NCBI GenBank assembly: GCA_024278215.1
Contig: JAJRTR010000124.1
Span: forward strand, 1 to 64,000
Source: a bacterium
GTDB lineage: Bacteria; UBP15; UBA6099; JAJRTR01
Length of the DNA: 64,000 nt
Reading direction: 5' to 3'
Position numbers and translations under genes: made by a program. The notes under the pieces were generated by a model. The model was not told the DNA's origin. It was given only the letters and a program-made list of their open reading frames with translations, and searched no databases. Below are positions 45,744 through 53,858 of the stretch, piece by piece. Position 1 is the stretch's first letter. The number at the start of each line of letters is the position of its first letter.

Positions 45744-46751
45744 TTATTTTTCCTGTATCGTTTCCTGTATCTTCATACCGAAATGGCGTGCCTCGCCGCT
45801 GACATGCGCCATAATCCTGTCACCCGCTTTCAGATCGACAATTGAAATCGGCGCGCCGTCGGGTTTTACAAGCCTGATAGTTTCTGCATTCTGCAAAACG
45901 ATGGATATTTTCTTTTCGTCGCCGACGTCCGTTTTTGCCGCGGCTTCGACAAGCATCAGTGGTCTTCTCTCGACTTTCGCGCGCCCCACAATCGCCGGTA
46001 CGCTGGAGCCGTCACAGTTGACAATAAGCACTTCCACGCCGGCTTCTATCTCACTGAGGTATTTCGTCTTACCGCCCGGCACACGCACATACGCATGAAC
46101 CGCACCGGCGTTGACCCTGAACGGCCTGGCGGCAACATAAGGGTTGTCCACACTTTCCGAATGCACGAGAAACATCGCACCGCCCGCGTTGCCCACAAGC
46201 AAACCCTGCCCCGGCGACATATTCGAGCATGTGTCCACACACACCCGGTCGCCCATGCCCAGCGGTTTGATGCCTGTAACCTCGACCTCCACCAGGTCGA
46301 CCTTTTCGCTGTCTGCCATGAGGGCGGCGGCGGTTTTTTTTATTTCACTGAAGTCTTCTGTTTTCAACAATATGCCGGTAACGCCTTTTTCGAGCACCTG
46401 CGCGGCGGTTTGCGCTTCCGCGGAATTTGTGACTTTCGCTATAATGCCGTCGCTCTGCGCCACAAGGCTCTCCAGCGGGATCACTGTCCAATCCGAAGTT
46501 TCGACGATTACAAGTTTCGACAGGCTTGACTTTGCCGCCGCGTCTTCATCTTCTTTCGATTCTATTTTTATCTCGACGACATCGGCACCCAGTTTCAAAT
46601 CGCCGTCTTCCGCGACAGTTGTGATGAGCCCGAGCTGCTTCACCTTTTCAGTGCAATCCGGCGGTACAACCACAGCGTTCGCGCCGCTTTCGAGCGCGGT
46701 GGTGACGATCTTTTTGTTCCACGGCCTTGCGTCGACCCAGAATTTCTTCAT
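45744..46751 (-). CDS. aroB': 3-dehydroquinate synthase II (archaeal-type AroB')
   Basis: 335 residues, matching the family named after Methanocaldococcus MJ1249: MKKFWVDARPWNKKIVTTAL, DRVCVDTCSNMSPGQGLLVG, GNAGGAMFLVHSES, PFRVNAGAVHAYVRVPGGKT and YLSEIEAGVEVLIVNCDG. It oxidatively deaminates and cyclises the ADH intermediate to 3-dehydroquinate, replacing the DAHP-dependent AroB. ATG 46751 has GGAG 6 bases upstream. It lies just downstream of the matching ADH synthase gene, with a hairpin repeat between them. Confidence 0.93.
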   Translation of the reverse strand: MKKFWVDARPWNKKIVTTALESGANAVVVPPDCTEKVKQLGLITTVAEDGDLKLGADVVEIKIESKEDEDAAAKSSLSKLVIVETSDWTVIPLESLVAQSDGIIAKVTNSAEAQTAAQVLEKGVTGILLKTEDFSEIKKTAAALMADSEKVDLVEVEVTGIKPLGMGDRVCVDTCSNMSPGQGLLVGNAGGAMFLVHSESVDNPYVAARPFRVNAGAVHAYVRVPGGKTKYLSEIEAGVEVLIVNCDGSSVPAIVGRAKVERRPLMLVEAAAKTDVGDEKKISIVLQNAETIRLVKPDGAPISIVDLKAGDRIMAHVSGEARHFGMKIQETIQEK

Positions 46752-46770
46752 TGCAAACTCCAATCAGGTG

Positions 46771-46798
46771 TTATCCCGCATATTTCACCAATGCGGGC
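46771..46798. repeat. CCCGCA hairpin repeat, copy 4
   Basis: TTATCCCGCATATTTCACCA then ATGCGGGC, between aroA' and aroB'. The following CAAAATTCGAGAAAATGCCT matches the flank of copy 2, so the repeat unit is longer than the hairpin in these two copies. Confidence 0.7.
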
Positions 46799-46835
46799 CA
46801 AAATTCGAGAAAATGCCTGTAATACAGCGGCAGAA

Positions 46836-47630
46836 TTATTTCTTAAGGATTTCGAGCGCTTCTTCGACTTCCACGCCTTCATGCACAATAGCACTGATAG
46901 CGGCAACCATTTTTCGAGGCTTTTCCGCCTGAAAAACATTCCTGCCGATAGACACGCCCCTTCCGCCCGCCTGCCTCATTCCCTTGACCATATCGAGCAC
47001 TTCCTCGACAGTCTCCATCTTTTCGCCACCTGCGATTACGACAGGAATCGAGCAGCCGTCTACAACTTCTTTGAATGATTCGGGGCTGCCCGTATAGTTG
47101 ACTTTCACTATATCGCAACCAAGTTCGGCGGCAACGCGTGCGGCGTGTTTGACCACTTTCACGTCATATTCGTTTTTTATCTTTTTGCCGCGGCAGTACA
47201 TCATCGCCAGCAGCGGCATGCCCCATTCCATGCAGGCGCATGAGACCTGGCCGAGGTCCCGCAGCATCTGCCACTCTGTGTCTGCCCCGAGATTGACGTG
47301 GATGGAAACAGCGTCCGCTCCCATTTTAATGCAGCGTTCGACGTTGTTCACAAGCACCTTCTGGTTGGGGTCCGCGTTCATGGAAGTGCTGGCGGAAAGG
47401 TGCAGTATGAGGCCGACATCCTTGCCGTAGCCGCGATGGCCGTGCAGGGGAAGCCCGACATGGCCTATGACAGCGTTCGCGCCGCCCTCGGCGACTTCGT
47501 CCACCGCTTCGCCAAGGTCGATCAGACCCGGTATCGGGCCTACCGAAACACCGTGATCCATCGGCACAATTACACTGCACTCGGTTCTGCGGCTGATTAT
47601 TCTCTCGAGCCGTATGTTTTTACCGATCAT
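46836..47630 (-). CDS. aroA': 2-amino-3,7-dideoxy-D-threo-hept-6-ulosonate synthase (class I aldolase family)
   Basis: 264 residues of the archaeal DhnA/ADH-synthase family: [12 protein letters not shown] with the conserved Asp, [19 protein letters not shown], and the Schiff-base Lys in [14 protein letters not shown], then [20 protein letters not shown] and VSIGRNVFQ. It joins aspartate semialdehyde with a deoxy-ketohexose phosphate. Relatives include LsrF and class I fructose-bisphosphate aldolase, but the neighbouring 3-dehydroquinate synthase II makes the aromatic-pathway role strong. The ribosome site GGAGG lies 9 bases upstream of ATG. Confidence 0.9.
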   Translation of the reverse strand: MIGKNIRLERIISRRTECSVIVPMDHGVSVGPIPGLIDLGEAVDEVAEGGANAVIGHVGLPLHGHRGYGKDVGLILHLSASTSMNADPNQKVLVNNVERCIKMGADAVSIHVNLGADTEWQMLRDLGQVSCACMEWGMPLLAMMYCRGKKIKNEYDVKVVKHAARVAAELGCDIVKVNYTGSPESFKEVVDGCSIPVVIAGGEKMETVEEVLDMVKGMRQAGGRGVSIGRNVFQAEKPRKMVAAISAIVHEGVEVEEALEILKK

Positions 47631-48132
47631 CTTTTATAGCCTCCAATATTCTTTTCATCGCTATTCGCCTAACCCGGCAAAGCCGGAACCCAAAAGATCG
47701 CATTTTCGTGCCCAAACAAATGCGGTTTGAGCACGGCACACAGAGTTTCATCGTTCCCAAGGTCTACATTGGAAACGTCTGTAACTGGAAGCTCCAGCTT
47801 TCACCGATCTCTTTTCAGCATTTTTTACCACCCTGCTTAGCATTTCAGTCGTAAGATACTACGGTATTATTAACATGTATCGCAAATGAACCGGTCCGCG
47901 AAATATTGTTGCAAAACAGACTCTATTTTATCACTTGAAAAAACGAAGTCAATAAGTGAGTGCCTGCTGGGTGTGCGACATAAAAGTGGGTTAAAAACAA
48001 CCACATTTTTAATGTTCGAAAAACAGGGACTGGTAACGCTGTTTTTTGCGGTACCTGTCCCGCTTTTCGTAAAAACCCGCTTTTGTGTCGCACACCCGTG
48101 CCTGCTTGTGCACGAGCGGCATATCACGTCAA
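47631..48132. other. Intergenic region upstream of aroA'
   Basis: It contains the 129-bp element with target duplication (47960-48106). Also present is a decayed GTTCCCAAGG / GGAAGCTCCAGC repeat near 47736-47800 that resembles widespread palindromic intergenic repeats. No gene is supported; the promoter of aroA' was not identified with confidence. Confidence 0.6.
47969..48097. mobile_element. 129-bp MITE with 24-bp inverted ends and 9-bp target duplication
   Basis: The left end GGGTGTGCGACATAAAAGTG and right end CTTTTGTGTCGCACACCC form 24-bp inverted repeats with two mismatches. The element is flanked by a perfect 9-bp direct repeat GTGCCTGCT (47960-47968 and 48098-48106). The interior is itself a loose palindrome (AGGGACTGGTAACGC against GCGGTACCTGTCCC). 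No protein is encoded. A 9-bp duplication fits mobilisation by a DDE transposase such as those of IS4-like or IS1-like elements, none of which is in the window. Confidence 0.85.
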
Positions 48133-48918
48133 TTATAACCCGGCATTCCGCTTAATAACGTCTTTTACCTTATTCGCATAGTGCGAGAAAAACGACGAAG
48201 CGGCCTCGCGGTGAAGTCTGCGCGCGGCATCTTTTCCGTCAGGCCCGAGAAGCGCATCCGCAAGTTCGACGCAGTTGCGCACAAAGAGTTCGATGACTTC
48301 GTCGCCCAGTTCGGTCGACGCGTGCTTTGCCGGATTCTCTCCGCGGACGCCCTTGCGGAAGAGGTCGAGCCAGTTGTCGTCGTGCAGGTCCGCGAGGTTG
48401 TCTTCGCCGACAAGGTCGGGGCGCAGGGCCTTCATAAACGACGTTTCCCATTTCGCCGCGTGATCGCCAAAATAATCTATGTCGCCGCAGAAAGCAAATT
48501 CCGGGACAGCCGCGACAGACATGTTATGTGTCGCCATAAAAGATTCGGCCAGTGCCATAAGAAGAGCAACCTGCATCTCCGGGTAGTGGCCGGTTATCAG
48601 AATGACGGCCCTGAATCCATATTTATGCAGGTTCCTGAAAGTGCCGTTTATGTACTGGGTGAAAGAAAGAGCGGAATATTTAAAAGTCCATGGGAACGAC
48701 ATTCCCCAGGGCGAAAAGTAGGTGGGAGGCAGCACTGCGCCTCCGCCGGCCCGCGCCGCGCGGACACATATGTCGTGCGCTTTTATCGCGTCCAGACCTA
48801 CAGGCAGGTGCCTTCCGTGCCATTCGAGAGTACCGAGCGGCATCCATGCGAGTGGCTTTTCAGCAACAATCGCCTCGAGTTCGCCGGGACGCATCTGTTC
48901 AAATTGTACTTTATTCAT
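48133..48918 (-). CDS. Creatininase family amidohydrolase
   Basis: 261 residues from ATG 48918, with GGGGG 8 bases upstream. Metal-binding motifs PLGTLEWHGRHLPVGLDA, ILITGHYPEMQ and FGDHAAKWETSFM match the creatininase family. The family includes creatininase, the FAPy deformylase ArfB and MftE of the mycofactocin pathway; the substrate here is unknown. The next gene upstream on this strand is a radical SAM/SPASM protein, a pairing also found in peptide-derived cofactor pathways, but no precursor-peptide gene was found. Confidence 0.8.
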   Translation of the reverse strand: MNKVQFEQMRPGELEAIVAEKPLAWMPLGTLEWHGRHLPVGLDAIKAHDICVRAARAGGGAVLPPTYFSPWGMSFPWTFKYSALSFTQYINGTFRNLHKYGFRAVILITGHYPEMQVALLMALAESFMATHNMSVAAVPEFAFCGDIDYFGDHAAKWETSFMKALRPDLVGEDNLADLHDDNWLDLFRKGVRGENPAKHASTELGDEVIELFVRNCVELADALLGPDGKDAARRLHREAASSFFSHYANKVKDVIKRNAGL

Positions 48919-49081
48919 TGATGTAACCCCCGTGAAGCAGTCGGTGGCCTTCCTTATATAACTCCCGTTTTGTTCTCTATCTCTCACAGCAACAAGCCTC
49001 CGGCATCAGAAATTATCGCTCCACTGTCAGATTTGCCTGCTACGCATCTTCCGTTGTATCTTTGAAATCCTACACTCTTTA

Positions 49082-49110
49082 GAGCCAATTGCAAAATTCT
49101 GATTCGGCTA
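49082..49110. mobile_element. Single-ended relic of the 178-bp repeat
   Basis: GAGCCAATTGCAAAATTCTG and the next few bases (ATTCGGCT) match one end of the family; the rest is absent. The TAG stop of the radical SAM gene lies inside it, so the fragment supplies the end of that gene. Confidence 0.6.
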
Positions 49111-50286
49111 CGGGAGGCGCAGCAAGTGCGGGAGGAAATAGCTTCGGCGGAAATCGGGGTCGGCGACAGCACGCCGTATGAACCAGGGGATGATGTCGCC
49201 GGAAAAAAAGATCGAAGGGTTGATGTCGCACTCGATCCAGCAACCTTTGCAGGCGAGCACCTTTCTCCTGAGTTTCGCAGCGGATTCTCCATGCCATATT
49301 TCAGAGAAAGAACTCTTTTTGATATTACCGACAGAATAGTTGTTTAAGGCGCTGCATGCATAAATTGTTCCATTGGGCGCCAGCCTGAAGTGAGTGAACA
49401 TTGCCATGCAGGGCGGGTTCGGTACGGAACGACCGGCGAGCACCCTGTTACGGCCACCCTCGTTGAGGTATTCTTCTGAGATGTCGCGCAGCAGCGAACT
49501 TGCGAAATCTCTTCTCGGGCCGGTTCCGGAACCGTCTCTTTTCAGCATGTTATGCAATCTGTAAAACTCTTTTAATTCATCTTCATTCATTCCGCCTTCC
49601 GGTGTAAATGTCATTTCATTTTCAAGTGGATCGACTCCGTTCATGTCCTTACCTTCGTGGAACTCCGCTCCGAGAAACATGTGGTGCCCAAGACCAAGGC
49701 CCTTTGCGTATTCATGCACACTTTCCATGTGCTGAAGCGTGTCCCTCATGACCGTCTGGTTGATACCGCCGTAGAAATCGTACCGTTTTTTCAATTCGGC
49801 GATACGGCTGCATGTTTCTTTTGCTTTTTCGGCCATGCCTTCCACACAACGCAGTTGATCGTGTGTGGCGTCGAGCGCGTCGAGGCTCACCTGCACATGC
49901 AGGCGTGCCCCGCCTTTGTCAGCCGTCTCGACAACCTTTTTCAGCCGTTCGGGGAAGGAACCGTTGGTCGTTATATAAATAATTTTTACACCGGTGTGTA
50001 GCCCGATGATAGCGACAAGTTCCGGCAGGTCGCGCCTCAGAAAAGGTTCGCCGCCGGTGATGCGGATCAGCTCCAGCGCTTTGAGCGCCGGGTCTTCGAG
50101 AAGTTTCGCGAATTCCGATGGAGTTATTTCCTCTCCGGATGAAGTTCCTCGCTGGTGTATCTCGCACATAACACAACGCGAGTTGCACCGGTTGGTGACG
50201 TTCCACGTCATAAGTTTCGGCGCAGCCGGTTCGCCGCGGCTGCGTGAAATGCGTGCCGCGATTATGTCCACAATTCTTTTTATCAT
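49108..50286 (-). CDS. Radical SAM/SPASM-domain protein
   Basis: About 392 residues. The radical SAM cluster site is CNSRCVMC in TWNVTNRCNSRCVMCEIHQR, followed by ITGGEPFLRRDL. A C-terminal SPASM-like region with several Cys (PPCMAMFTHFRLAPNGTIYA, CKGCWIEC) probably binds auxiliary clusters. Substrates range from peptides to enzymes and lipids and cannot be told. ATG 50286 is chosen; GTG 50310 is an alternative. The TAG stop lies inside a relic of the 178-bp mobile repeat (49082-49110), so the original C-terminus may have been changed. Confidence 0.85.
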   Translation of the reverse strand: MIKRIVDIIAARISRSRGEPAAPKLMTWNVTNRCNSRCVMCEIHQRGTSSGEEITPSEFAKLLEDPALKALELIRITGGEPFLRRDLPELVAIIGLHTGVKIIYITTNGSFPERLKKVVETADKGGARLHVQVSLDALDATHDQLRCVEGMAEKAKETCSRIAELKKRYDFYGGINQTVMRDTLQHMESVHEYAKGLGLGHHMFLGAEFHEGKDMNGVDPLENEMTFTPEGGMNEDELKEFYRLHNMLKRDGSGTGPRRDFASSLLRDISEEYLNEGGRNRVLAGRSVPNPPCMAMFTHFRLAPNGTIYACSALNNYSVGNIKKSSFSEIWHGESAAKLRRKVLACKGCWIECDINPSIFFSGDIIPWFIRRAVADPDFRRSYFLPHLLRLP

Positions 50287-50343
50287 ATTCTGGCGTTCAG
50301 GTTCAAACACAACGGATTCGAAGATGCTTCCGGCGTAATCATG

Positions 50344-51042
50344 TTACTGATTTCTCAATTTACTCCTGAGCCGCGACATGTCGCGAAGCAGCAACTGAAC
50401 ATTCCCCGGCGACATGGACGACGATCTGCCGGACTTGCGCGGATAGCAGTTCGCGGGCGCTTCGACCACCCTGAAACCCGCGTAATGCGCCCGGAGAACA
50501 AGTTCGCCCTGTGCGAATATCCCGTCCGGCTCAGGCATACACTTTTGGGCAACTTCACGCCTGAAAACTTTTATCGAGCAGCCAAGGTCTTTGAACGGAA
50601 CACTAAAAATACTTCTGATGCAAAGGTTATAAAACCTCGATATCAGCAGGCGCTTCATACCATTAGGATAAACCCGCCTGCGCCCCTGCACAAGATCGGC
50701 ATCTTCGAGCAGATCAAGCATCAGGCGCAGATCGACCGGATCGTACTGTCCATCGCCGTCCATGAAAGCGATTATCGGCTTCGAGCAATTCGCGATACCT
50801 GTCTTGAGCGCCGCGCCGTGGCCCCTGTTTTTCTCGTGGTGCACGGCAGTGACTTCATGGTGACGCGCGGCGAGCGAGTCCGCCACGCGGCCTGTGCCGT
50901 CAGGGCTGCCGTCCTCGACGATGATTATCTCGAGTTCGTCGCATAAGCCAGCCAGTGTTTCGAGACTTCGCTCGACAAGCGGGCCGATGTTGTTCTCATC
51001 GTAGTAGGCAGGGAATATAAGGCTCAGTGCAAGCTCAGTCAA
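50344..51042 (-). CDS. Family 2 (dolichyl-phosphate-mannose-synthase-like) glycosyltransferase
   Basis: 232 residues: LSLIFPAYYDENNI, EIIIVEDGSPDGTGRVAD, GHGAALKTGI, the metal/NDP site FMDGDGQYDP and DLGCSIKVFRREV. There is no C-terminal membrane domain, as in short DPM1/DpmA-like enzymes that charge polyprenyl phosphate with a hexose. A TTG start at 51042 with GGAG 7 bases upstream is preferred over 51138, which would add an unrelated cysteine-rich leader. It may supply donors for a GT-C enzyme such as that at 8967-11261 (inference). Confidence 0.85.
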   Translation of the reverse strand: MTELALSLIFPAYYDENNIGPLVERSLETLAGLCDELEIIIVEDGSPDGTGRVADSLAARHHEVTAVHHEKNRGHGAALKTGIANCSKPIIAFMDGDGQYDPVDLRLMLDLLEDADLVQGRRRVYPNGMKRLLISRFYNLCIRSIFSVPFKDLGCSIKVFRREVAQKCMPEPDGIFAQGELVLRAHYAGFRVVEAPANCYPRKSGRSSSMSPGNVQLLLRDMSRLRSKLRNQ

Positions 51043-51184
51043 GATTATTCTCCATGTTGATAATACGAAAGCAAATGCAGAGACACAACATTTATCTACT
51101 CGTGTTTTTCCCAAGTCCGACCCATAACATTTTAGCATAATAAGGTTCGTGTTTTCGTTTATGAGCCTATTTTATGGGATTGTT

Positions 51185-51213
51185 TTGTTTATAGTGTTCC
51201 GGCAGGCTATTAT
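51185..51213 (+). promoter_or_regulatory. Sigma-70-type promoter for the class IV aminotransferase gene
   Basis: TTGTTT (51185-51190), a 17-base spacer and TATTAT (51208-51213), 65 bases before the ATG. The -35 sequence is identical to that at 11768. Confidence 0.6.
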
Positions 51214-51277
51214 TATTCGGGTGACGATTGTTTATGCAGTATGGGCACATGCAGAACAACATTAAGAGGGAATCAAC

Positions 51278-51934
51278 ATGACAAAACCTGAAAACCGTGA
51301 AGAGATGAAACTCATCGAGACGATGCTCTGGACGGGTGATACAGGTTTCTATCTTCTCGATCTGCATATAGAGCGGCTCGAAGCGTCGGCGAAGTATTTC
51401 GGTTTTATTTGTGACAGAAAATATATTCTGTCCGAACTGAAAAGGCTTGAATCCGGTTTCAGGACAGTACATAAGTTTAAAGTGCGCCTTTTGCTGAGCA
51501 AAGATGGAACCGTCGTCCTGTCTTCGGAATCCATCAGGGCGCGGAAACATTCTTCGATTCCCAAAATCACAATGTCGACAGACCGTGTAGACAGCGGCGA
51601 CATGCTGCTCTTTCACAAAACCACATTCAGGAATCTTTATGACAGTACACTCGAACATTTTATGCGGAAGGGTTTTTACGACGCCGTGTTCATGAACGAA
51701 AAGGACGAACTGACCGAGGGTGCATGGAATAATATCCTTCTGAAAATCGCGGGTGTCATGTATACGCCGCCTGTGTCGTGCGGGTTGCTGAACGGAGTCT
51801 ACAGGCGGTTTCTTGTCGGCAAGGGCAAGGTGCGGGAGCGTATTCTGTATCGGGAAGATATTGAAAATGCAACGTCGATTTATTGCTGCAACTCGGTCCG
51901 CGGTTATGTGTCGGTGAAGTACATAAGCGAGTAA
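51278..51934 (+). CDS. Class IV aminotransferase-fold protein, probable aminodeoxychorismate lyase
   Basis: 218 residues on the plus strand. The start LIETMLWTGDTGFYLLDLHI is that of PabC-type domains often fused to PabB. The PLP Lys is in FHKTTFRNLYD, and TEGAWNNILL and GLLNGVYRRFLV complete the fold. It probably cleaves aminodeoxychorismate to p-aminobenzoate for folate; no pabA/pabB is nearby, so a D-amino-acid or branched-chain aminotransferase role remains possible. GAGGGA lies 6 bases before ATG, and a promoter lies at 51185-51213. The gene is divergent from the GT2 gene and convergent with the methyltransferase gene. Confidence 0.8.
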   Translation: MTKPENREEMKLIETMLWTGDTGFYLLDLHIERLEASAKYFGFICDRKYILSELKRLESGFRTVHKFKVRLLLSKDGTVVLSSESIRARKHSSIPKITMSTDRVDSGDMLLFHKTTFRNLYDSTLEHFMRKGFYDAVFMNEKDELTEGAWNNILLKIAGVMYTPPVSCGLLNGVYRRFLVGKGKVRERILYREDIENATSIYCCNSVRGYVSVKYISE

Positions 51935-51999
51935 TTACTGAATCTTGTGCGAATTCAGATATTTGCAAGGAATTCGGGGACATGACTGGAATTTGCCTT

Positions 52000-52028
52000 T
52001 AACCCGCATTGGTGAAATATGCGGGTTA
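52000..52028. repeat. CCCGCA hairpin repeat, copy 5 (perfect 10-bp stem)
   Basis: Perfect stem TAACCCGCAT / ATGCGGGTTA with a 9-base loop TGGTGAAAT. It lies between two convergent genes (51934 and 52026), provides the stop of the methyltransferase gene and may act as a two-way transcription barrier, though there is no T-tract. Confidence 0.75.
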
Positions 52029-52838
52029 GTCCCACCTGATTGCGATAAGGTTGAAATCGAAACCGGCGGCATGAATATTTCCATGCTTTATTTGTTGAAG
52101 CCGTTTGAGGATATCATAATACAATCTGTCGCCGAGGTTCGCTATCATGTTCAGGTCGGTATATTGAATCTGTTCGACTGAAAAGTTCTCGCTCTCGAGT
52201 ATTGCTTTTACCTTTTTCGGGTCGATTCCATCGCTGAAGTTGACGTGATATTCGGCCAGCAATTCTTCATCGGCGCCGAGTAAGCCCGAGTCCGTATGCT
52301 TTTTTACTCTCGATTCCGGCAGGAACTTCTTTGTGAAGCGGCGAACCTGCCTGAACCGGCGATACCCTTTCACGCATGGCTCGTTCAGAATAAGCAGCAG
52401 CCCGCCGGGTTTCACACACACCGCCGCAGCTCTGAGCGCGGGTTCATAGTGTGCAAGGTGGTGCAGCACACCCGAGATCGCAACCACATCGAAGGCCGAT
52501 TGTCTGAACGGCACAGCCCCGGCGTCCGCCACAACGAATATGCCGTCCGGAAGATTCTGTCGCGCTCTTTTTATCATTTCAGGCGTAATATCAAAACCCG
52601 TGACCTCGAAGTCATAGTTTTCGACCAGGCGTGCCGCGTATCCTGTGCCGCATCCGACATCCAGAAACTTATTGCCGATGCTCGTCTCGATATACGGAGC
52701 GATCAGTTCTTTCAGATTCGCAACGACCACAGGGTGAAAAACCGCCTGCCGGTCGTCGTAATCGCCGGCTATCAGGCTGTGCAGCCGTATATTTGCACGC
52801 TGCACTTTCTCTGTGATTTTATCTTTTGTTTTTCCCAT
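52026..52838 (-). CDS. Class I SAM-dependent methyltransferase
   Basis: 270 residues. Motif I FLDVGCGTGYAARL, post-I acidic residue in FEVTGFDITPEMIKRARQNL, AISGVLHHLAHYEPALRAAA and ILNEPCVKGYRR are typical of small-molecule methyltransferases of the UbiE/Coq5 superfamily. The substrate is unknown. The TAA stop at 52028-52026 is formed by the right arm of a perfect hairpin repeat (52000-52028), so the present C-terminus may be a product of the repeat insertion. Confidence 0.85.
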   Translation of the reverse strand: MGKTKDKITEKVQRANIRLHSLIAGDYDDRQAVFHPVVVANLKELIAPYIETSIGNKFLDVGCGTGYAARLVENYDFEVTGFDITPEMIKRARQNLPDGIFVVADAGAVPFRQSAFDVVAISGVLHHLAHYEPALRAAAVCVKPGGLLLILNEPCVKGYRRFRQVRRFTKKFLPESRVKKHTDSGLLGADEELLAEYHVNFSDGIDPKKVKAILESENFSVEQIQYTDLNMIANLGDRLYYDILKRLQQIKHGNIHAAGFDFNLIAIRWD

Positions 52839-52871
52839 TTATGAACAGTTACGCATATCCTTTATTCAGTG

Positions 52872-53049
52872 GAGCCAATTGCAAAATTATGATTCTGCTG
52901 CGGTCGGCTGCTATTGTCCATAGCTGCGTTGTCGGCGCGAAATCGTCCTCGACGTACTCTACAAGTACGCCTGCGAGGATTTCACACCACCGCCTTGCTC
53001 TGAACAATTTCGCTCGACCTCGCTACGAACATAATTTTGCAATTGGCTC
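52872..53049 (-). mobile_element. 178-bp MITE-like repeat, copy 4
   Basis: 178 bases, same orientation as copy 1, with ends GAGCCAATTGCAAAATTATG and CATAATTTTGCAATTGGCTC and flanking direct repeat AGTG (52868-52871, 53050-53053). It sits between the methyltransferase start and the amidohydrolase stop. The inverted ends match almost perfectly over 20 bases, so this copy is probably recent. Confidence 0.88.
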
Positions 53050-53062
53050 AGTGGTCATTTTA

Positions 53063-53782
53063 TCAAAGATCGAGTATCTTCGCCGCATTGCCGTAAAATA
53101 CTTTTTCACGGTCATCAGGCGCAAGAATCAGTTCATATTTCACTTTCTCGACTGCCGGGTGCGAATAGGGCAGGTCGGAGCCGAAAACGAGGCGGTCGGG
53201 GCCGACTGCTTCATATATGTACCTTGTGCGGAAGTATGACGCAGCGGTTGTGTCGACATAGAGATTCGGGAATTCCGGAACGATTTCGGCAAGACGGCGG
53301 TAGTTGTCTTTTCCGTTGTGTGCGGCGATTACGGGCGTCTCGGCGATCTCGAATATCTTCATCCATCCGTCTGCCTCTTCTCTGTAGGAACGCTGGGACG
53401 AATGTATGAGAACCGGCAGCCGCAGTTCGTTCGTTTTGAGAATTATTTCCTTCACCGCGGCAGGGCCGAAGTGCTCGGAATGCGGGTGGAGCTTCAGGCC
53501 TTTCAAGCCGAGTTCGTCGAATCGCTCGATCTCCTCTATAGCACGCGCCCCGGCGTTGGGGTCCACGCGACCGAACGGTACTATACGATCATCTTTTTTA
53601 GCGAGTTCGGCAAGGCGGCTGTTCAGAATCGTGTATGTCGCGCCTTTGTCCTCCTCGTCGATGGGAAAAACCACAATCTTATCGACGGGGTCGGCTTCGA
53701 GGATTTTGCATAGTTGCTCATAAGTGACACCGGCACCATCGACGCTTATACCCACGTGGCAGTGTATATCGATTATCTTCAT
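53063..53782 (-). CDS. Metal-dependent amidohydrolase (TIM-barrel)
   Basis: 239 residues. The N-terminal metal motif IDIHCHVG, KGLKLHPHSEHFG, PVLIHSSQRSYREEADGWM, AAHNGKDNYRR and terminal LVFGSDLPYSHP match the amidohydrolase_2 family, which includes decarboxylases and hydrolases of aromatic or lactone substrates. The substrate is unknown. AAAGGTG lies about 8 bases before ATG. A full copy of the 178-bp mobile repeat (52872-53049) lies just 3' of its stop. Confidence 0.85.
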   Translation of the reverse strand: MKIIDIHCHVGISVDGAGVTYEQLCKILEADPVDKIVVFPIDEEDKGATYTILNSRLAELAKKDDRIVPFGRVDPNAGARAIEEIERFDELGLKGLKLHPHSEHFGPAAVKEIILKTNELRLPVLIHSSQRSYREEADGWMKIFEIAETPVIAAHNGKDNYRRLAEIVPEFPNLYVDTTAASYFRTRYIYEAVGPDRLVFGSDLPYSHPAVEKVKYELILAPDDREKVFYGNAAKILDL

Positions 53783-53858
53783 TTAAAACGCACCTTTATG
53801 TTATGTCATCAACGCATCATGTTTATAGACTGTAGTGATTGCGAAGTTGTGAGAGCAA

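Noticed and set aside
48133..51042. Mycofactocin locus
   Set aside because: No precursor peptide, MftB, MftD or other diagnostic gene was found; the enzymes are from broad families.
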